From: Hymenobacter puniceus
GTDB taxonomy: Bacteria; Bacteroidota; Bacteroidia; Cytophagales; Hymenobacteraceae
Length of the DNA: 64,000 nt
Reading direction: 5' to 3'
Assembly: GCF_014333525.1 (NCBI RefSeq)
Contig: NZ_JACSCX010000002.1
Span: forward strand, 784,350 to 848,349
Under the pieces are notes generated by a model, which was given only the letters and a program-made list of their open reading frames with translations, searched no databases and was not told where the DNA came from. This document shows, in pieces, positions 52,701-60,263 of the stretch. Position 1 is the first letter of the stretch; every line of letters starts with the position of its first letter. The position numbers were made by a program, and so were the translations under genes.

Positions 52701-52984
52701 ACGAACACCATACCCAGGCCAATAGCCGAGTTGGAACGCACCGCCGACACGCCGGTGGCGCCGTTCAGGGCCGTTTCCACGGGCAGCGTCACCAGGGCTT
52801 CCACTTCTTCGGGCGCCATGCCCGGCGCTTCCAGAAACACGGTCACACGGGGCCGGTCCAGGTCGGGCAGCACGTCCACCGGCAGCTGCTGGGCCGTGTA
52901 GGAGCCCGCAATGAGAAGGCCCACGGCGAAGGCCAGCATGAGCAGCCGGTTCTGCAGGGCAAAGCGGATTATTTTGTCAAGCAT
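49763..52984 (-). CDS. heavy-metal RND efflux pump, CusA/CzcA type
   Basis: 1073 residues from MLDKIIRFALQNRLLML. RND topology: 12 helices with two large periplasmic loops. Motifs: PGMAPEEVEALVTLPVETALNGATGVSAVRS in loop 1 and the TM4 acidic motif GELVDDAIVDVENVYRR, which marks the heavy-metal-efflux (HME) branch. The second half has the FAPAGTSLTESNRLGTLGEQ region and the helical set ending SASLVGF. It pumps metal ions (Cu+/Ag+ or Zn2+/Co2+) outward using the proton gradient. Last gene of the minus-strand metal island. The Met relay of CusA was not confirmed, so copper specificity rests on neighbours. Confidence 0.94.
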   Translation of the reverse strand: MLDKIIRFALQNRLLMLAFAVGLLIAGSYTAQQLPVDVLPDLDRPRVTVFLEAPGMAPEEVEALVTLPVETALNGATGVSAVRSNSAIGLGMVFVEFDYGTDIFTARQIVSEKLQTTGEQLPEGITPVLGPISSVMGQIMLVGLSGGQQTNAADLRTLANYTVRQRLLSIPGVAQVIPIGGDNLQYQVLLDMPRLNATGLTVNQVEEALRQSNLNTTGNFFDRNGSEVLIRNLGRLRSVKDIEDIIVGYRDQSPIRVADVAKVEFGARFKRGDGSVNGKPAVILSIEKQPGAATVGLTEAVEKALVELQPSLPKDVQVNTRLFKQSEFIESSISNVEEALRDGAILVVIVLFAFLLNVRTTFISLVAIPLSLLVTALVFRAAGISINTMTLGGLAIAIGELVDDAIVDVENVYRRLRENQQLPQPQPVLQVIYKASSEVRNSIVYATIIVVLVFLPLFALEGMEGRIFAPLGIAYITSIVASLFVSLTVTPVLCYYLLPKMKQMNHPETDGGLVRWLKKKDTRLLGWGLQHPKAILGVTGALFVAAMALIPFFGTEFLPPFNEGSLTVNFSAPAGTSLTESNRLGTLGEQQMLRIPEVAYTARRTGRAELDEHAESVNNSEIEVAFKTEEELEKEGKTMRSRDEILADMRQKLSLITGVNVNIGQPISHRLDHLLSGVRAQVAIKVFGNDLLELRRYANEVRAAAGTVPGVVDLQVEKQVQIPQLLIRPRDEALRAYGMARGEVVRDLETLFQGAVVSQMLDGQKRFDLVVKLPESQRNDMAAISQTRIETPSGAMIPVSEVAEVLYEPGPNTVNHENTQRRITISLNVAERDLGSTVKEIQQKVSQQVKLPPGYYLTYGGQFESQQSASHKILWLSLFSLAGIFLVLFSHFKSTLMVGQIMLNIPLALIGSVVAVLLTGGTFSIASLVGFITLTGIASRNGIMMISHYIHLVEHEGEKFGIPMIIRGSLERLVPVLMTALVAALALVPLTLAKDAPGKEILYPVATVILGGLLSSTFLDIIVTPVVFWLVGEKALAQYFTAHQEVGLDDHPQELDAQPLTPTSDQNPVLPTR

Positions 52985-53086
52985 TGGTTCTAGAGCGCAA
53001 AGGGGAACGAGCGGGAGCACCCAGGGTGGTGCCTGGCTGCTGAATCAAGCGTGGCCGGGCGGCTGACCGTTAAGGCCCACACTACC

Positions 53087-53602
53087 TTATTTTTTGGGGC
53101 GCGGCGTCCGGGCCGAGCTGTGGGTGCTCATGATTTGCCACTGGCCAGCCGCATTTTTGCGTAACACCGAGGTGGCCACGCCGCGCCGCACAATGGGGGC
53201 CTTGGCTTCCTTCGCCTTGGGGTCTTTCTTCAGGTGCATGGTGTAAGTGTACGTTTCCGTGGCAAAGGCGTAAGGACCATCTACCTGCACGGCAGCCTTG
53301 TAGTCGCTGAAGGTGAAGGCGCTGAATTCTTTGAGCTCCGGACCCAGGTGGTGCTCAGCGTAATGTCGGTAGGTACCTTCCACACCGCCCGACTCGAACA
53401 CCTGGGAGTTAGCCGTAAACAAGCGGGCTGTGCCCGTGGTGTCGAGTTTTTGTATGGCCTGCTGATACGTGGTCAGCACCAGCTTCACGGCCGCCTCGTC
53501 GGCGGTAGTGCTGGTGGTAGCAGACGCCGTCTGGGCCTGCGCCGAAGTGCCGGTGAGTTGCAGCACAGCAGTAAGTGCGGCGAGGGCAAAGGGATATTTC
53601 AT
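53087..53602 (-). CDS. secreted NTF2-like (DUF4440) protein
   Basis: 171 residues. Signal peptide 1-23. NTF2-like fold from about residue 35: AAVKLVLTTYQQAIQKLDTTGTARLFTANSQVFESGG, KAAVQVDGPYAFATETYTY, and the closing WQIMSTHSSARTPRPKK. Such periplasmic proteins bind small ligands or carry uncharacterised enzyme functions. It sits within the metal efflux operon, between the CusB-like adaptor (38 bases upstream) and the CusA-like pump (102 bases downstream), which suggests a role in metal handling. Confidence 0.85.
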   Translation of the reverse strand: MKYPFALAALTAVLQLTGTSAQAQTASATTSTTADEAAVKLVLTTYQQAIQKLDTTGTARLFTANSQVFESGGVEGTYRHYAEHHLGPELKEFSAFTFSDYKAAVQVDGPYAFATETYTYTMHLKKDPKAKEAKAPIVRRGVATSVLRKNAAGQWQIMSTHSSARTPRPKK

Positions 53603-53640
53603 GGGCAGCAGGGAAGAGAGCTGGCGCTTGTTTTCAAGCG

Positions 53641-54786
53641 CTACTGGTTCAGGTAGATGGACTTAAGCTGGTAGGTGCCGGTCGTCACCACCCGGTCGTT
53701 TTCGTTCACCTGGCCCTGCGTCAGCACGGTTTGCTCGCCACTGACAGTGCCGGGCTGCACAAAGCGAATCTTAAACCGCTCGGGCTCGGTGTGCACAAAC
53801 ACCACCGGCTTGCCGTTGAGGTCGGTAATGGCGGCAGTGGGCACCACCAGCTGGGGCTTGCCGCCGCCAGTCTGGCCCACCACCTGCACGTTCACGGCCT
53901 GGCCGGCGCGGTAGGCGTTGCCTGCCGGGGCATCGAGCTCCAGCACCAGCTGCCGGGCTTGGTTCACGGGATTCACCACGTTGCTGAACACCACCAGCCG
54001 GGCCGGTACGCCTGCTTGGCCCTGCAACCCCTCCACCCGAAACTGCGCGCCGGGCGTGACTTTGGCCAAATCCTGAGCAAACACCTGGGCCTCCACGCGC
54101 AGCTTGCCGGGGTTGATAACCCGAAACAGCTCGTCGCCCTGATTAACCTGCTGGCCTACAGCTAGGCTGAACACGTCCACGGTGCCGCTCACGGGCGAGG
54201 TAATGGGCACGCGCCGCTGGCTGGCCTGGCCGTTGTAAATGGCTGCATTTTGGCGGGCCTGGCGCAGGCGCAGCTCGGCGGCTACCACGTCTTTGCGGGC
54301 GGCAATGTCGGCAATGCTCTGCAGGCGGGCGTAGTCCTGCTGGGCGGCGCGCAGCTCGGCCTGGGCGTTGGCCCGCTCGGTACTAAGGCCGATTTGCTGG
54401 GTGGCGTCCAGCGTCTGCTCGATGACGGCCAGCGTCTGGCCGGCGCGCACCTGCTGGCCCACCCGCGCAGCGAGGCTGACAATGCGTCCGCCCTGTGGCA
54501 CCACAATACGTCCCTCGCCACCCGCCGCCGCCGACACCGTGCCGTAGAGAGTGGCGCGGCTGTAGGTGGTGGAGTAGGCCGCGAGGCTGGTTTGCACCTG
54601 AAACAGGAACTGGCTCTCCTTGGGCAGCAGCACCTCGTCGGTGAGGGCCACGCCGGTGCTGGCCTTGGCCGCGTCGCCGTGGTCTTCGCCGCCGTGGGCC
54701 TGCACCAGGCTCGGCAGCGGCAGCAGCACGGCCAGCACGAGGCTGGCAGCGGCCGAGGCAGCCAGGAATTTATGCGTGGTTTTCAT
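53641..54786 (-). CDS. RND periplasmic adaptor, CusB/CzcB type
   Basis: 381 residues from MKTTHKFLAASAAASLVLAVL. Signal peptide to about residue 33, then a His/Asp-rich AHGGEDHGD stretch that could bind metal. Membrane-fusion-protein fold: barrel-sandwich halves GRIVSLAARVGQQVRAGQTLAVIEQ and RVPITSPVSGTVDVFSLAVGQQVNQGDELFRVIN around a coiled-coil hairpin (about 135-200), beta-barrel and membrane-proximal domain to NDRVVTTGTYQLKSIYL. It links the pump to the TolC-like channel. The start overlaps the stop region of the upstream gene by 17 bases, so translation is probably coupled. Confidence 0.93.
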   Translation of the reverse strand: MKTTHKFLAASAAASLVLAVLLPLPSLVQAHGGEDHGDAAKASTGVALTDEVLLPKESQFLFQVQTSLAAYSTTYSRATLYGTVSAAAGGEGRIVVPQGGRIVSLAARVGQQVRAGQTLAVIEQTLDATQQIGLSTERANAQAELRAAQQDYARLQSIADIAARKDVVAAELRLRQARQNAAIYNGQASQRRVPITSPVSGTVDVFSLAVGQQVNQGDELFRVINPGKLRVEAQVFAQDLAKVTPGAQFRVEGLQGQAGVPARLVVFSNVVNPVNQARQLVLELDAPAGNAYRAGQAVNVQVVGQTGGGKPQLVVPTAAITDLNGKPVVFVHTEPERFKIRFVQPGTVSGEQTVLTQGQVNENDRVVTTGTYQLKSIYLNQ

Positions 54787-55381
54787 AAACGGGAGGCGTT
54801 GGAGTGGAAACAGGAGCGTTGGGGCGGCGGCGGCGCAGAAGCAGCACTGTGAGGCCGATGCCCAGCACAAAGGCGCCGACCAGGGCCAGGATGGTTTTCC
54901 AGGACGAAAACAACCCGGGCGCATCCGTGTGCGGGGCCTCGGCCACGGGCAGCTTTTCCCCCACCTTAATGCCTTCAAGCAAAAGCAAATCGGCCTTGTC
55001 GCCGGCCACCACATTCACCGTGAAGCTGTAAGCCTTGTTGGCCGGAAACTGACCCTCTACTAGGTAAATGCCCGGTTCCTGCTCGGTCACGGCCCATTTC
55101 AGCTTTGCGTCCTCAGGATTGGCCAGGGTGAGCTTGGCGCCCTTAATAGGAACGTTGGTGGCGTAGTCAGACAGAAACAGGCGCAGGTCGGCAGGCTGGC
55201 CGCCTTCCAGCGGCTCGTAGCGCAGCAGCACCTCGAACTGTTCGGAGAGCGCCGCCACCGAAAACGACGTGGCCCCGGCCGGCGTGCCGGCTTTGGGTCC
55301 GTCACCGTGGTCCTCGCCGCCGTGGGCGTGGGCCGGGGCGCTCAGCAGCAAACCCAGCAGCAAAATCAGGAGTTGTTTCAT
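54770..55381 (-). CDS. periplasmic membrane-anchored metal-efflux accessory protein
   Basis: 203 residues from MKQLLILLLGLLLSAPAHAHGGEDHGD. Signal peptide, then the same HGGEDHGD segment as in the CusB-like adaptor. The middle (about 35-150) looks like a beta-sandwich or carboxypeptidase-regulatory-like domain (LRLFLSDYATNVPIKGAKLTL; PGIYLVEGQFPANKAYSFTVNV). A C-terminal helix (ILALVGAFVLGIGLTVLLL) and RRRRP tail anchor it in the inner membrane. I do not know a named family; similar proteins occur beside CzcB genes in Bacteroidota. A TTG at 55393 would add four residues and was not chosen. Confidence 0.78.
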   Translation of the reverse strand: MKQLLILLLGLLLSAPAHAHGGEDHGDGPKAGTPAGATSFSVAALSEQFEVLLRYEPLEGGQPADLRLFLSDYATNVPIKGAKLTLANPEDAKLKWAVTEQEPGIYLVEGQFPANKAYSFTVNVVAGDKADLLLLEGIKVGEKLPVAEAPHTDAPGLFSSWKTILALVGAFVLGIGLTVLLLRRRRPNAPVSTPTPPVYENHA

Positions 55382-55393
55382 GAGGATTGACAA

Positions 55394-56641
55394 TTATTCG
55401 CCCCGCAGGTAATTGAGTTCGACTAAAGCCTGCCGGTAATCCCGGATGGTGGTCAGGTAGGTATTCTGAATGGCGAAGGCCTGGTTCAGGCTCTGAATCA
55501 ATACCAGGTAGCTGATTTCGCCGGCCCGGAACAGGCGCTGCGACTGGCTGATGATGGCCTGCGACTGGGGCAGGCCGGTTTGCTCGTAATAGGCCAATGA
55601 CGAGGAAAACTTGCGCGTATCGGCCAGGGCTTGCTCGTACTGGGTACTTAGCTCCAGGCGTTGGGTCTGGAGCTGGTAGCCAGCTGCCTTGCTGCGGGCC
55701 GTGGCGGCCTGCAACTGCGCGCGGTAGGTCCAGAACCAAATGGGCACCGACACCCCGAACTGGAAACGGTACCGGATAGCGGAGTTTTCAAATGCCTGGT
55801 TCTGGTAGCCCACCGTGAGGGCCGGGGTGCGCCGGGCCCGCACCAGACTGATACCCGACTGGCTTAAGGCCACGTTCTGGGTGGCGACGGCCAGCGTGGG
55901 GCTGCGCACCAGGGCCGCACTGTCTTCGGAGGGCAAGCTGGCAAGAAGCGCGCCGCCGGTTTGGGCCAGCTCGGGGCCGCTGCGGCGCAGGTCGGTGCTG
56001 GTGGCGAGGGCCGCGGTGGGCTGGCCCAGCAGCAACCCCAAGCGGCGCTGGGCGGCGCGCTGGTCTTCGGTGGCCTGCTGCAGCTGCACCGTCACCTGCC
56101 GGGCCTCAGCATCGGTGCTGATGCGTTGCAGCGAGGTAACTTCGCCGGCCGCAAACAGCCGCTCGGTAGCTACCCGCAACGCCCGAAACAAACTATCCTG
56201 GTAGGCGAGCTGGCGCACCTGGGCTTCGGCAAACTGCAGCGCCAGGTAAGCCAGCCGCGTGTCGCGCAGTACACTGGCCCGGCTCACCTCACGGTTGCGC
56301 TCGGCCAGCGTTACGCCGGCCTCGGCCACCTGCCGCTGCCGGCGGTACACGTTGGGCAGGTCGATGGTTTGTATTACGCCCGGGGCCCACATTTCGCCGG
56401 TGGGGGCCGAGAACAGAAAGTCGGGGTTGGCTGGCGCAAACGAACCCCGCTTCAGGGCACGCTGCTCCTCAATCTCCTGGGTTGACTGCCGCAGCCGCGG
56501 GTGGCGGCGCAAGGTCAGGGCTTCGGCGCTGTCGAGGCTGATGGTGGTTTGGGCGCGCACGGTTCCCTGGCCCGGCCCCAGCACCAGCAAGACCAGCACC
56601 AGTAGCCCGAGGTACGCGCTTTTTATGGCAAAATTCGTCAT
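55394..56641 (-). CDS. TolC-family outer membrane channel, CusC/CzcC type
   Basis: 415 residues. Signal peptide to about residue 31 (LLVLVLLVLGPGQGTVRAQ). Outer membrane efflux protein fold: paired long helices with LTLRRHPRLRQSTQEIEEQRAL, SVLRDTRLAYLALQFAEAQVRQLAY, and the structural repeat ALADTRKFSSSLAYYEQTGLPQSQAI...LFRAGEISYLVLIQSLNQAFAIQNTY. It forms the outer membrane exit for the CusBA-like pump. Its gene ends 12 bases before the next start, so they are cotranscribed. Confidence 0.93.
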   Translation of the reverse strand: MTNFAIKSAYLGLLVLVLLVLGPGQGTVRAQTTISLDSAEALTLRRHPRLRQSTQEIEEQRALKRGSFAPANPDFLFSAPTGEMWAPGVIQTIDLPNVYRRQRQVAEAGVTLAERNREVSRASVLRDTRLAYLALQFAEAQVRQLAYQDSLFRALRVATERLFAAGEVTSLQRISTDAEARQVTVQLQQATEDQRAAQRRLGLLLGQPTAALATSTDLRRSGPELAQTGGALLASLPSEDSAALVRSPTLAVATQNVALSQSGISLVRARRTPALTVGYQNQAFENSAIRYRFQFGVSVPIWFWTYRAQLQAATARSKAAGYQLQTQRLELSTQYEQALADTRKFSSSLAYYEQTGLPQSQAIISQSQRLFRAGEISYLVLIQSLNQAFAIQNTYLTTIRDYRQALVELNYLRGE

Positions 56642-56744
56642 ACAATTAGGTTATAACCAGCCTGGTAGGCCGCCTGCCGTTGCAGCATCGGGCGGCCTGG
56701 GACGCAGCCGGCTGGGGCGCCCAGCACTCCGAGTCAGGTGTCGC

Positions 56745-57296
56745 CTACGACTTTTTCACGAGGGCCATGCCGCACTTTGGGCAGCTGCCGGGTTTGGGGC
56801 TGGCGCTGCCTTCGCAGTTCATGGGGCAGGTATAGGCTGCCGTGGTGGCCTTGGAGGCTTTGGCCGTTGCGTCCAGCTTTTCAAACCGGGCTGAGAGGGA
56901 TTTACCATTGGTCTTCAGGCTGACAATGGCTGTGCGCAGCGTAGTGCCAGCCGGCATGGCGGCCATCAGGTGGTCGCCGCTCACGGTGAGGGGGGCAGTG
57001 CTGGTTTTGCCAGCCGCCGTCAGCAGCATTACCGTGCCGGTGGTGCCTTTGAGGGCTACAGTAGCTTCTTTGCCATCGAGCAGATACACGTGTACCGCGC
57101 CAGCCTGCTGCACCAACTCAATGTGGTAGGCACCCGCCGTGCGCACCACGCCGCCGTGGGGCGACGCGTGGGCGTGCGTCTCGCCGGCGGCTTTGTGGCC
57201 GTGCGCGGCCGTGCCGGGCTTATGGCTGTGCTGGGCCTGCGCCGAGAAAGAAGCAGTGGCGACAAGAGCCGCCGCGAGAATCAGGGAGAATTTCAT
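56745..57296 (-). CDS. secreted His-rich protein with C-terminal heavy-metal-binding domain
   Basis: 183 residues. Signal peptide 1-21. A His-rich segment follows (HSHKPGTAAHGHKAAGETHAHASPHGG). The middle is a small beta-rich domain (YHIELVQQAGAVHVYLLDGKEATVALKGTTGTVMLL). The C-terminus carries an HMBD motif TCPMNCEG.....PGSCPKCGMALV, with CPM and CPKCGM as the likely metal site. It probably captures copper or silver in the periplasm and delivers it to the efflux system. Member of the minus-strand metal island. Confidence 0.88.
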   Translation of the reverse strand: MKFSLILAAALVATASFSAQAQHSHKPGTAAHGHKAAGETHAHASPHGGVVRTAGAYHIELVQQAGAVHVYLLDGKEATVALKGTTGTVMLLTAAGKTSTAPLTVSGDHLMAAMPAGTTLRTAIVSLKTNGKSLSARFEKLDATAKASKATTAAYTCPMNCEGSASPKPGSCPKCGMALVKKS

Positions 57297-57358
57297 GGGA
57301 GGGTAAATTAGGGGTGTGGGGATTGGAAGAGAGTGTTAAATGTTTGATTGACAGTCCA

Positions 57359-57395
57359 GATCGTCCTGCTGAGCTTGCCGAAGCATCTCTGCCGC
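57359..57395. repeat. single arm of repeat family 1
   Basis: GATCGTCCTGCTGAGCTTGC and following bases match the left arm at 35846-35882 with a few changes. No partner arm is present within 300 bases. Confidence 0.7.
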
Positions 57396-57408
57396 TTCGT
57401 CTGGGTGT

Positions 57409-57511
57409 CAACCTCACATCCCCAGCCCCTCTCCGAAAAAAGAGGGGGCACCGGTTCTGCGCTGGCGTCAGGCGCCCTCTCTCTTGGACAGGGGCCGGGG
57501 ATGTGAGGTTG
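57409..57511. repeat. inverted-repeat element (ACCTCACATCCCC type)
   Basis: Left arm CAACCTCACATCCCCAGCCCC (from 57409) and right arm at 57486-57511 (GGGGCCGGGGATGTGAGGTTG) are near-complementary, with a CTCTCC/GAGGG inner pair. About 103 bases in all, between two metal genes. The unit resembles a small hairpin element. Confidence 0.7.
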
Positions 57512-57528
57512 GCGTTCCAGCCTGCTGC

Positions 57529-58251
57529 CTACATCTTGTCGGCATTCTTGCTGTGCCAGTCTTTAAGCTGCTGAATTTCCTTTTCCTGAGCTGTTATCAT
57601 CTGCTGAGCCATTTCCTTGAGCTTGGTGTCCTTGCCATGAGCCAGCTCGGCCTTGGCCATGTCCACGGCGCTCTGGTGGTGCACCGTCATCAGCATGTTG
57701 AAATTCATGTCGGGGTTGGCCACGGGCTTGGGCATGTTCTGCATCATCCCGTCCATAGAGGCCTTCATCTTGCTGGCAAAAGGGTCCGCCGGGTTGTTGG
57801 GCTGGTAGTTGGTAGGGGCACTGTCGAGGCGGGTAGCAGCAGCTTCCAGCGCGGTGATTTCCTTTTGTTGATCGGCTTTAATCTGCTCGGCCAGCTGGCG
57901 CATGGTGGCGTCTTTGCCGTCGCGCAGCTGAATGTCGGCCATGACCACGGCGCCCTTGTGGTGCTCCAGCATATGATGGGCAAAGTCGTGGTCAGTGTTG
58001 CCTTTCGGCTTGTCGGCGTGCATTTTCTGCATCATCTCGTTCATGGCTACCAACTGCGGCGAGGTGTTGGCACCCGCGGCGTCGTGGCCCATAGCGGAGT
58101 GGTCCATGCCGGCCATGTTGCCGGAAGCGGCTGAGTCCGTGGCCATGGTGTCGGTGGTGGCCGTGGTATCAGCGGCTTTGTCGTTGTTGCAGCTGCCGAG
58201 CAGCAGGGTGCCTGCGCACAGGGCAGCAAGGAAATAAGCGGGCTTTTTCAT
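57529..58251 (-). CDS. DUF305 lipoprotein with two DUF305 units
   Basis: 240 residues. Lipoprotein signal (AALCAGTLLLGSC, Cys21), a Thr/Ser/Met linker, then two DUF305 units. The first (about 75-140) has MMQKMHADKPKGNTDHDFAHHMLEHHKGAVVMA; the second (about 160-230) MMQNMPKPVANPDMNFNMLMTVHHQSAVDMA. The paired HHM..HH/HH and Met residues are a plausible Cu+/Ag+ site. DUF305 proteins are common in copper islands of Bacteroidota and actinobacteria; the biochemical function is not well established. Confidence 0.9.
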   Translation of the reverse strand: MKKPAYFLAALCAGTLLLGSCNNDKAADTTATTDTMATDSAASGNMAGMDHSAMGHDAAGANTSPQLVAMNEMMQKMHADKPKGNTDHDFAHHMLEHHKGAVVMADIQLRDGKDATMRQLAEQIKADQQKEITALEAAATRLDSAPTNYQPNNPADPFASKMKASMDGMMQNMPKPVANPDMNFNMLMTVHHQSAVDMAKAELAHGKDTKLKEMAQQMITAQEKEIQQLKDWHSKNADKM

Positions 58252-58301
58252 GGGAATCAGGTAAAGTTGAAGTGAGACAATGAAGAGCAGAAAGCCCGCA
58301 C

Positions 58302-59261
58302 CTAGCTGGCTGCCGCGCCCTTCACATTGATAGTGAAGTCGCCGGTGTGGATTTTGCCAGCGTGGTTGAACTGCAGGAACACGCGGTAGAGGCCGGGCTT
58401 CTCGAAGTTGGTGTTGAAGCCGATGTTCGGACCCTTATCGGCCTGATCGTTGGGGTGCACGTGCAGGTAGTTCTCGGTATCCTCGCTGATGACTACCACG
58501 TGGCCCAGGGCCCCGAGGTAGTTGGCCAGGTCCGTCACGGGCTGTCCGTCTTTGCTGATGTTGATTTTCATGCCCAGCAGCTGGCCCGTGGTCAGCGCCT
58601 TATCAAACGACAGTGTAGCCTGGTAGCCATCCTTTTCCCACTGCATGTCGTCGTTTTTGAACTTCACCGGCGCGTACTTTGGCCCCTGCACTGTAAGAGG
58701 CTGGCGGCCCAGCTGGTGGCCCGAACCGGTGGGCGTGTAGTCCTGGAAGAGCACATAGTCGCCGCCCTTGGGGAAGGTGTACTGCACTTTGTAGTCGCCG
58801 TCGGCGGTGTATTCGGGGTGCTCGTGGTAGAACTGGCCTAGGTCTTTGCTGACGATAATGAGGTGGATTTTCTTCTCATGTACCACGGCCAGCGGCACGG
58901 GTGCCGCCTCATTGCCAGCCTCGTGCGGCGTAAAAGCCAGCGTGGTGGGCTGCCCGGCCACCACCTGCGTGGGCGTGGGTACCAGCTTCATTTCGTAGGT
59001 TTTACCGTTGGCTACCTTGTCGTTGTGTTCCAGCTTCATGCCGCACTTGGGGCACTTCTCGCCGTCCTTGGTGCTAGTTACCTCCGGGTGCATGGGGCAG
59101 GCATAGGTATGGCCGCCACTGTGCTCGGCGGTGCCTTCGGCTGGGCCGTTGGTGGGCGTGGTAACCGTGTTAGCGGCGCTGCTCGAATCGGCTTCCGAGG
59201 AACAGCTGGCAGTGAAGAGCAGGCCAGTCAGAGCCAGCAGGGAAAGCGGTAAACGGTACAT
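58302..59261 (-). CDS. metal-island lipoprotein with N-terminal HMBD
   Basis: 319 residues from MYRLPLSLLALTGLLFTASC (Cys20). A Ser/Thr/Ala linker leads to HMBD motif YACPMHPEV...GEKCPKCGMKLE (about 52-80). The remainder (about 85-319) is a beta-sandwich pair with several His-Glu-His segments: IHLIIVSKDLGQFYHEHPEY, GHQLGRQPL, and ENYLHVHPNDQADKG, suggesting further metal sites. It ends HTGDFTINVKGAAAS. Likely a periplasmic or outer-membrane copper-binding lipoprotein. A longer frame upstream is rejected as it lacks signal features. Confidence 0.86.
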   Translation of the reverse strand: MYRLPLSLLALTGLLFTASCSSEADSSSAANTVTTPTNGPAEGTAEHSGGHTYACPMHPEVTSTKDGEKCPKCGMKLEHNDKVANGKTYEMKLVPTPTQVVAGQPTTLAFTPHEAGNEAAPVPLAVVHEKKIHLIIVSKDLGQFYHEHPEYTADGDYKVQYTFPKGGDYVLFQDYTPTGSGHQLGRQPLTVQGPKYAPVKFKNDDMQWEKDGYQATLSFDKALTTGQLLGMKINISKDGQPVTDLANYLGALGHVVVISEDTENYLHVHPNDQADKGPNIGFNTNFEKPGLYRVFLQFNHAGKIHTGDFTINVKGAAAS

Positions 59262-59308
59262 AAAAGGAAAATGAGTGGTGAAGATGAGGGCACTCAGCTG
59301 AGTAGCCT

Positions 59309-59506
59309 TTAAACTCCTGCGTTTGAGTCTGTTGGTGGCGTGGCTGGCAGCATGCGTCGGCCGGCACAAAATCCTGGACCGCACAGCGCCAGCAGAAAGG
59401 TGAGTTGTGAGCCAGGCCTTGCAGGGCAGCAGTTACATTCGTTTTTCCGCCACAACCCACAGTTGTTGGAGAAAGTGAGCCCGCAGGGGGCGCCGCACTT
59501 GGGCAT
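59309..59506 (-). CDS. possible small Cys-rich protein
   Basis: 65 residues from MPKCGAPCGLTFSNNCGLW. Eight cysteines, seven within the first 45 residues (KCGAPC, NNC, NECNCC, LCGPGFC). Such density suggests a metal-binding peptide, fitting the copper island, but the C-terminal half (GRRMLPATPPTDSNAGV) looks less coding. It lies between a terminator (59528-59570) and the HMBD lipoprotein gene. Low confidence: it could be chance, and no second frame in 59262-59586 looks better. Confidence 0.35.
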   Translation of the reverse strand: MPKCGAPCGLTFSNNCGLWRKNECNCCPARPGSQLTFLLALCGPGFCAGRRMLPATPPTDSNAGV

Positions 59507-59527
59507 TAGGCAGCCACGCAAAAACGA

Positions 59528-59570
59528 AGGCTCGCGCCGGAACATAGCAATGCTATGCCGGGGCGAGCCT
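59528..59570. terminator. hairpin after the Cys-pair protein gene
   Basis: AGGCTCGCGCCGG (59528-59540) pairs with 59558-59570, with an inner CATAGC/GCTATG pair. The T-run is weak, so efficiency is uncertain. Confidence 0.55.
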
Positions 59571-59586
59571 CAGCGCGTTACACCAA

Positions 59587-60075
59587 TCAGACCGTTAGGG
59601 ACTGAATGAAAATACGGATATCGGGTATTTTGGGCGGCAGGTGCTCACGCAGCACCAAGGTTACCGCACTGGCCTGGTTCCAGTGGCCCGCGGCGGGGCG
59701 GAAGTGGAAGGCCGTAGCCTCCAGCAGCAAGGCCGGGGCGAGAGCAAACGACTGCTTTTCAGCTGGCGTTGTTAGTGATGAAAGCAGCGCAGCCGATTTG
59801 TCCTGGCAGCAGTTGCGTTTGTTGCTGTGTTTCTGCTGGTACGGCAGCTTAGCTGCAGGGCCTGTGACCAGCTTGCTCTGGCGGCCGGCCGGCTTGCAGC
59901 AGGCGTGGCCCGGTTGCATGGGGGCAGCCTTGGCAGTCAACTCACGCTGTGCCGCGCCGGTAGCTGCAGCCTGCCGTAGGCTGGCGCAGTAGCACTGGCC
60001 CGCAAACACGTTGACGAAGACAAGCAGGAAGCTTGTCGCCAGCAAACGGCGCAAAGGGAACAGGCTACGGAACAT
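59587..60075 (-). CDS. secreted protein with cysteine pairs, metal island
   Basis: 162 residues. Signal peptide 1-26 (LLATSFLLVFVNVFAGQ), then CYC at 28-30, a HACCKPAG motif, and RNCCQDKS. The three Cys pairs in a periplasmic protein suggest metal chelation. The C-terminal half (TPAEKQSFALAPALLLEATAFHFRPAAGHW) has no recognised fold. No named family was recognised; similar ORFs occur in Bacteroidota copper islands. First gene of the minus-strand island, with its own promoter at 60095-60102. Confidence 0.75.
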   Translation of the reverse strand: MFRSLFPLRRLLATSFLLVFVNVFAGQCYCASLRQAAATGAAQRELTAKAAPMQPGHACCKPAGRQSKLVTGPAAKLPYQQKHSNKRNCCQDKSAALLSSLTTPAEKQSFALAPALLLEATAFHFRPAAGHWNQASAVTLVLREHLPPKIPDIRIFIQSLTV

Positions 60076-60094
60076 GACAAGTGCTAAGCAACTG

Positions 60095-60102
60095 CAAAAC
60101 TA
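60095..60102 (-). promoter_or_regulatory. -7 element of the minus-strand metal island
   Basis: Minus-strand TAGTTTTG is a perfect TA-N2-TTTG. Transcription near 60088, 13 bases before the ATG at 60075. A TGCAAA word overlaps it. Confidence 0.55.
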
Positions 60103-60263
60103 TACTTCCGCGCAGAAAGTGCAATGCAGGCTGTGTACTGATATGGCAAACCAAGGGTTCGGGGCCGAAGACGCTTGACCGGTGAGCCAGAGACAAAAAC
60201 GCCGCTCCTTCCATTAGTAAGGGGTTTCTTATGGCAGTTTGATTTGGTTGCGGGAATAGGCCG

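Noticed and set aside
59170..59460. Minus-strand frame overlapping the HMBD lipoprotein start
   Set aside because: It overlaps a well-supported gene and has no signal or domain.
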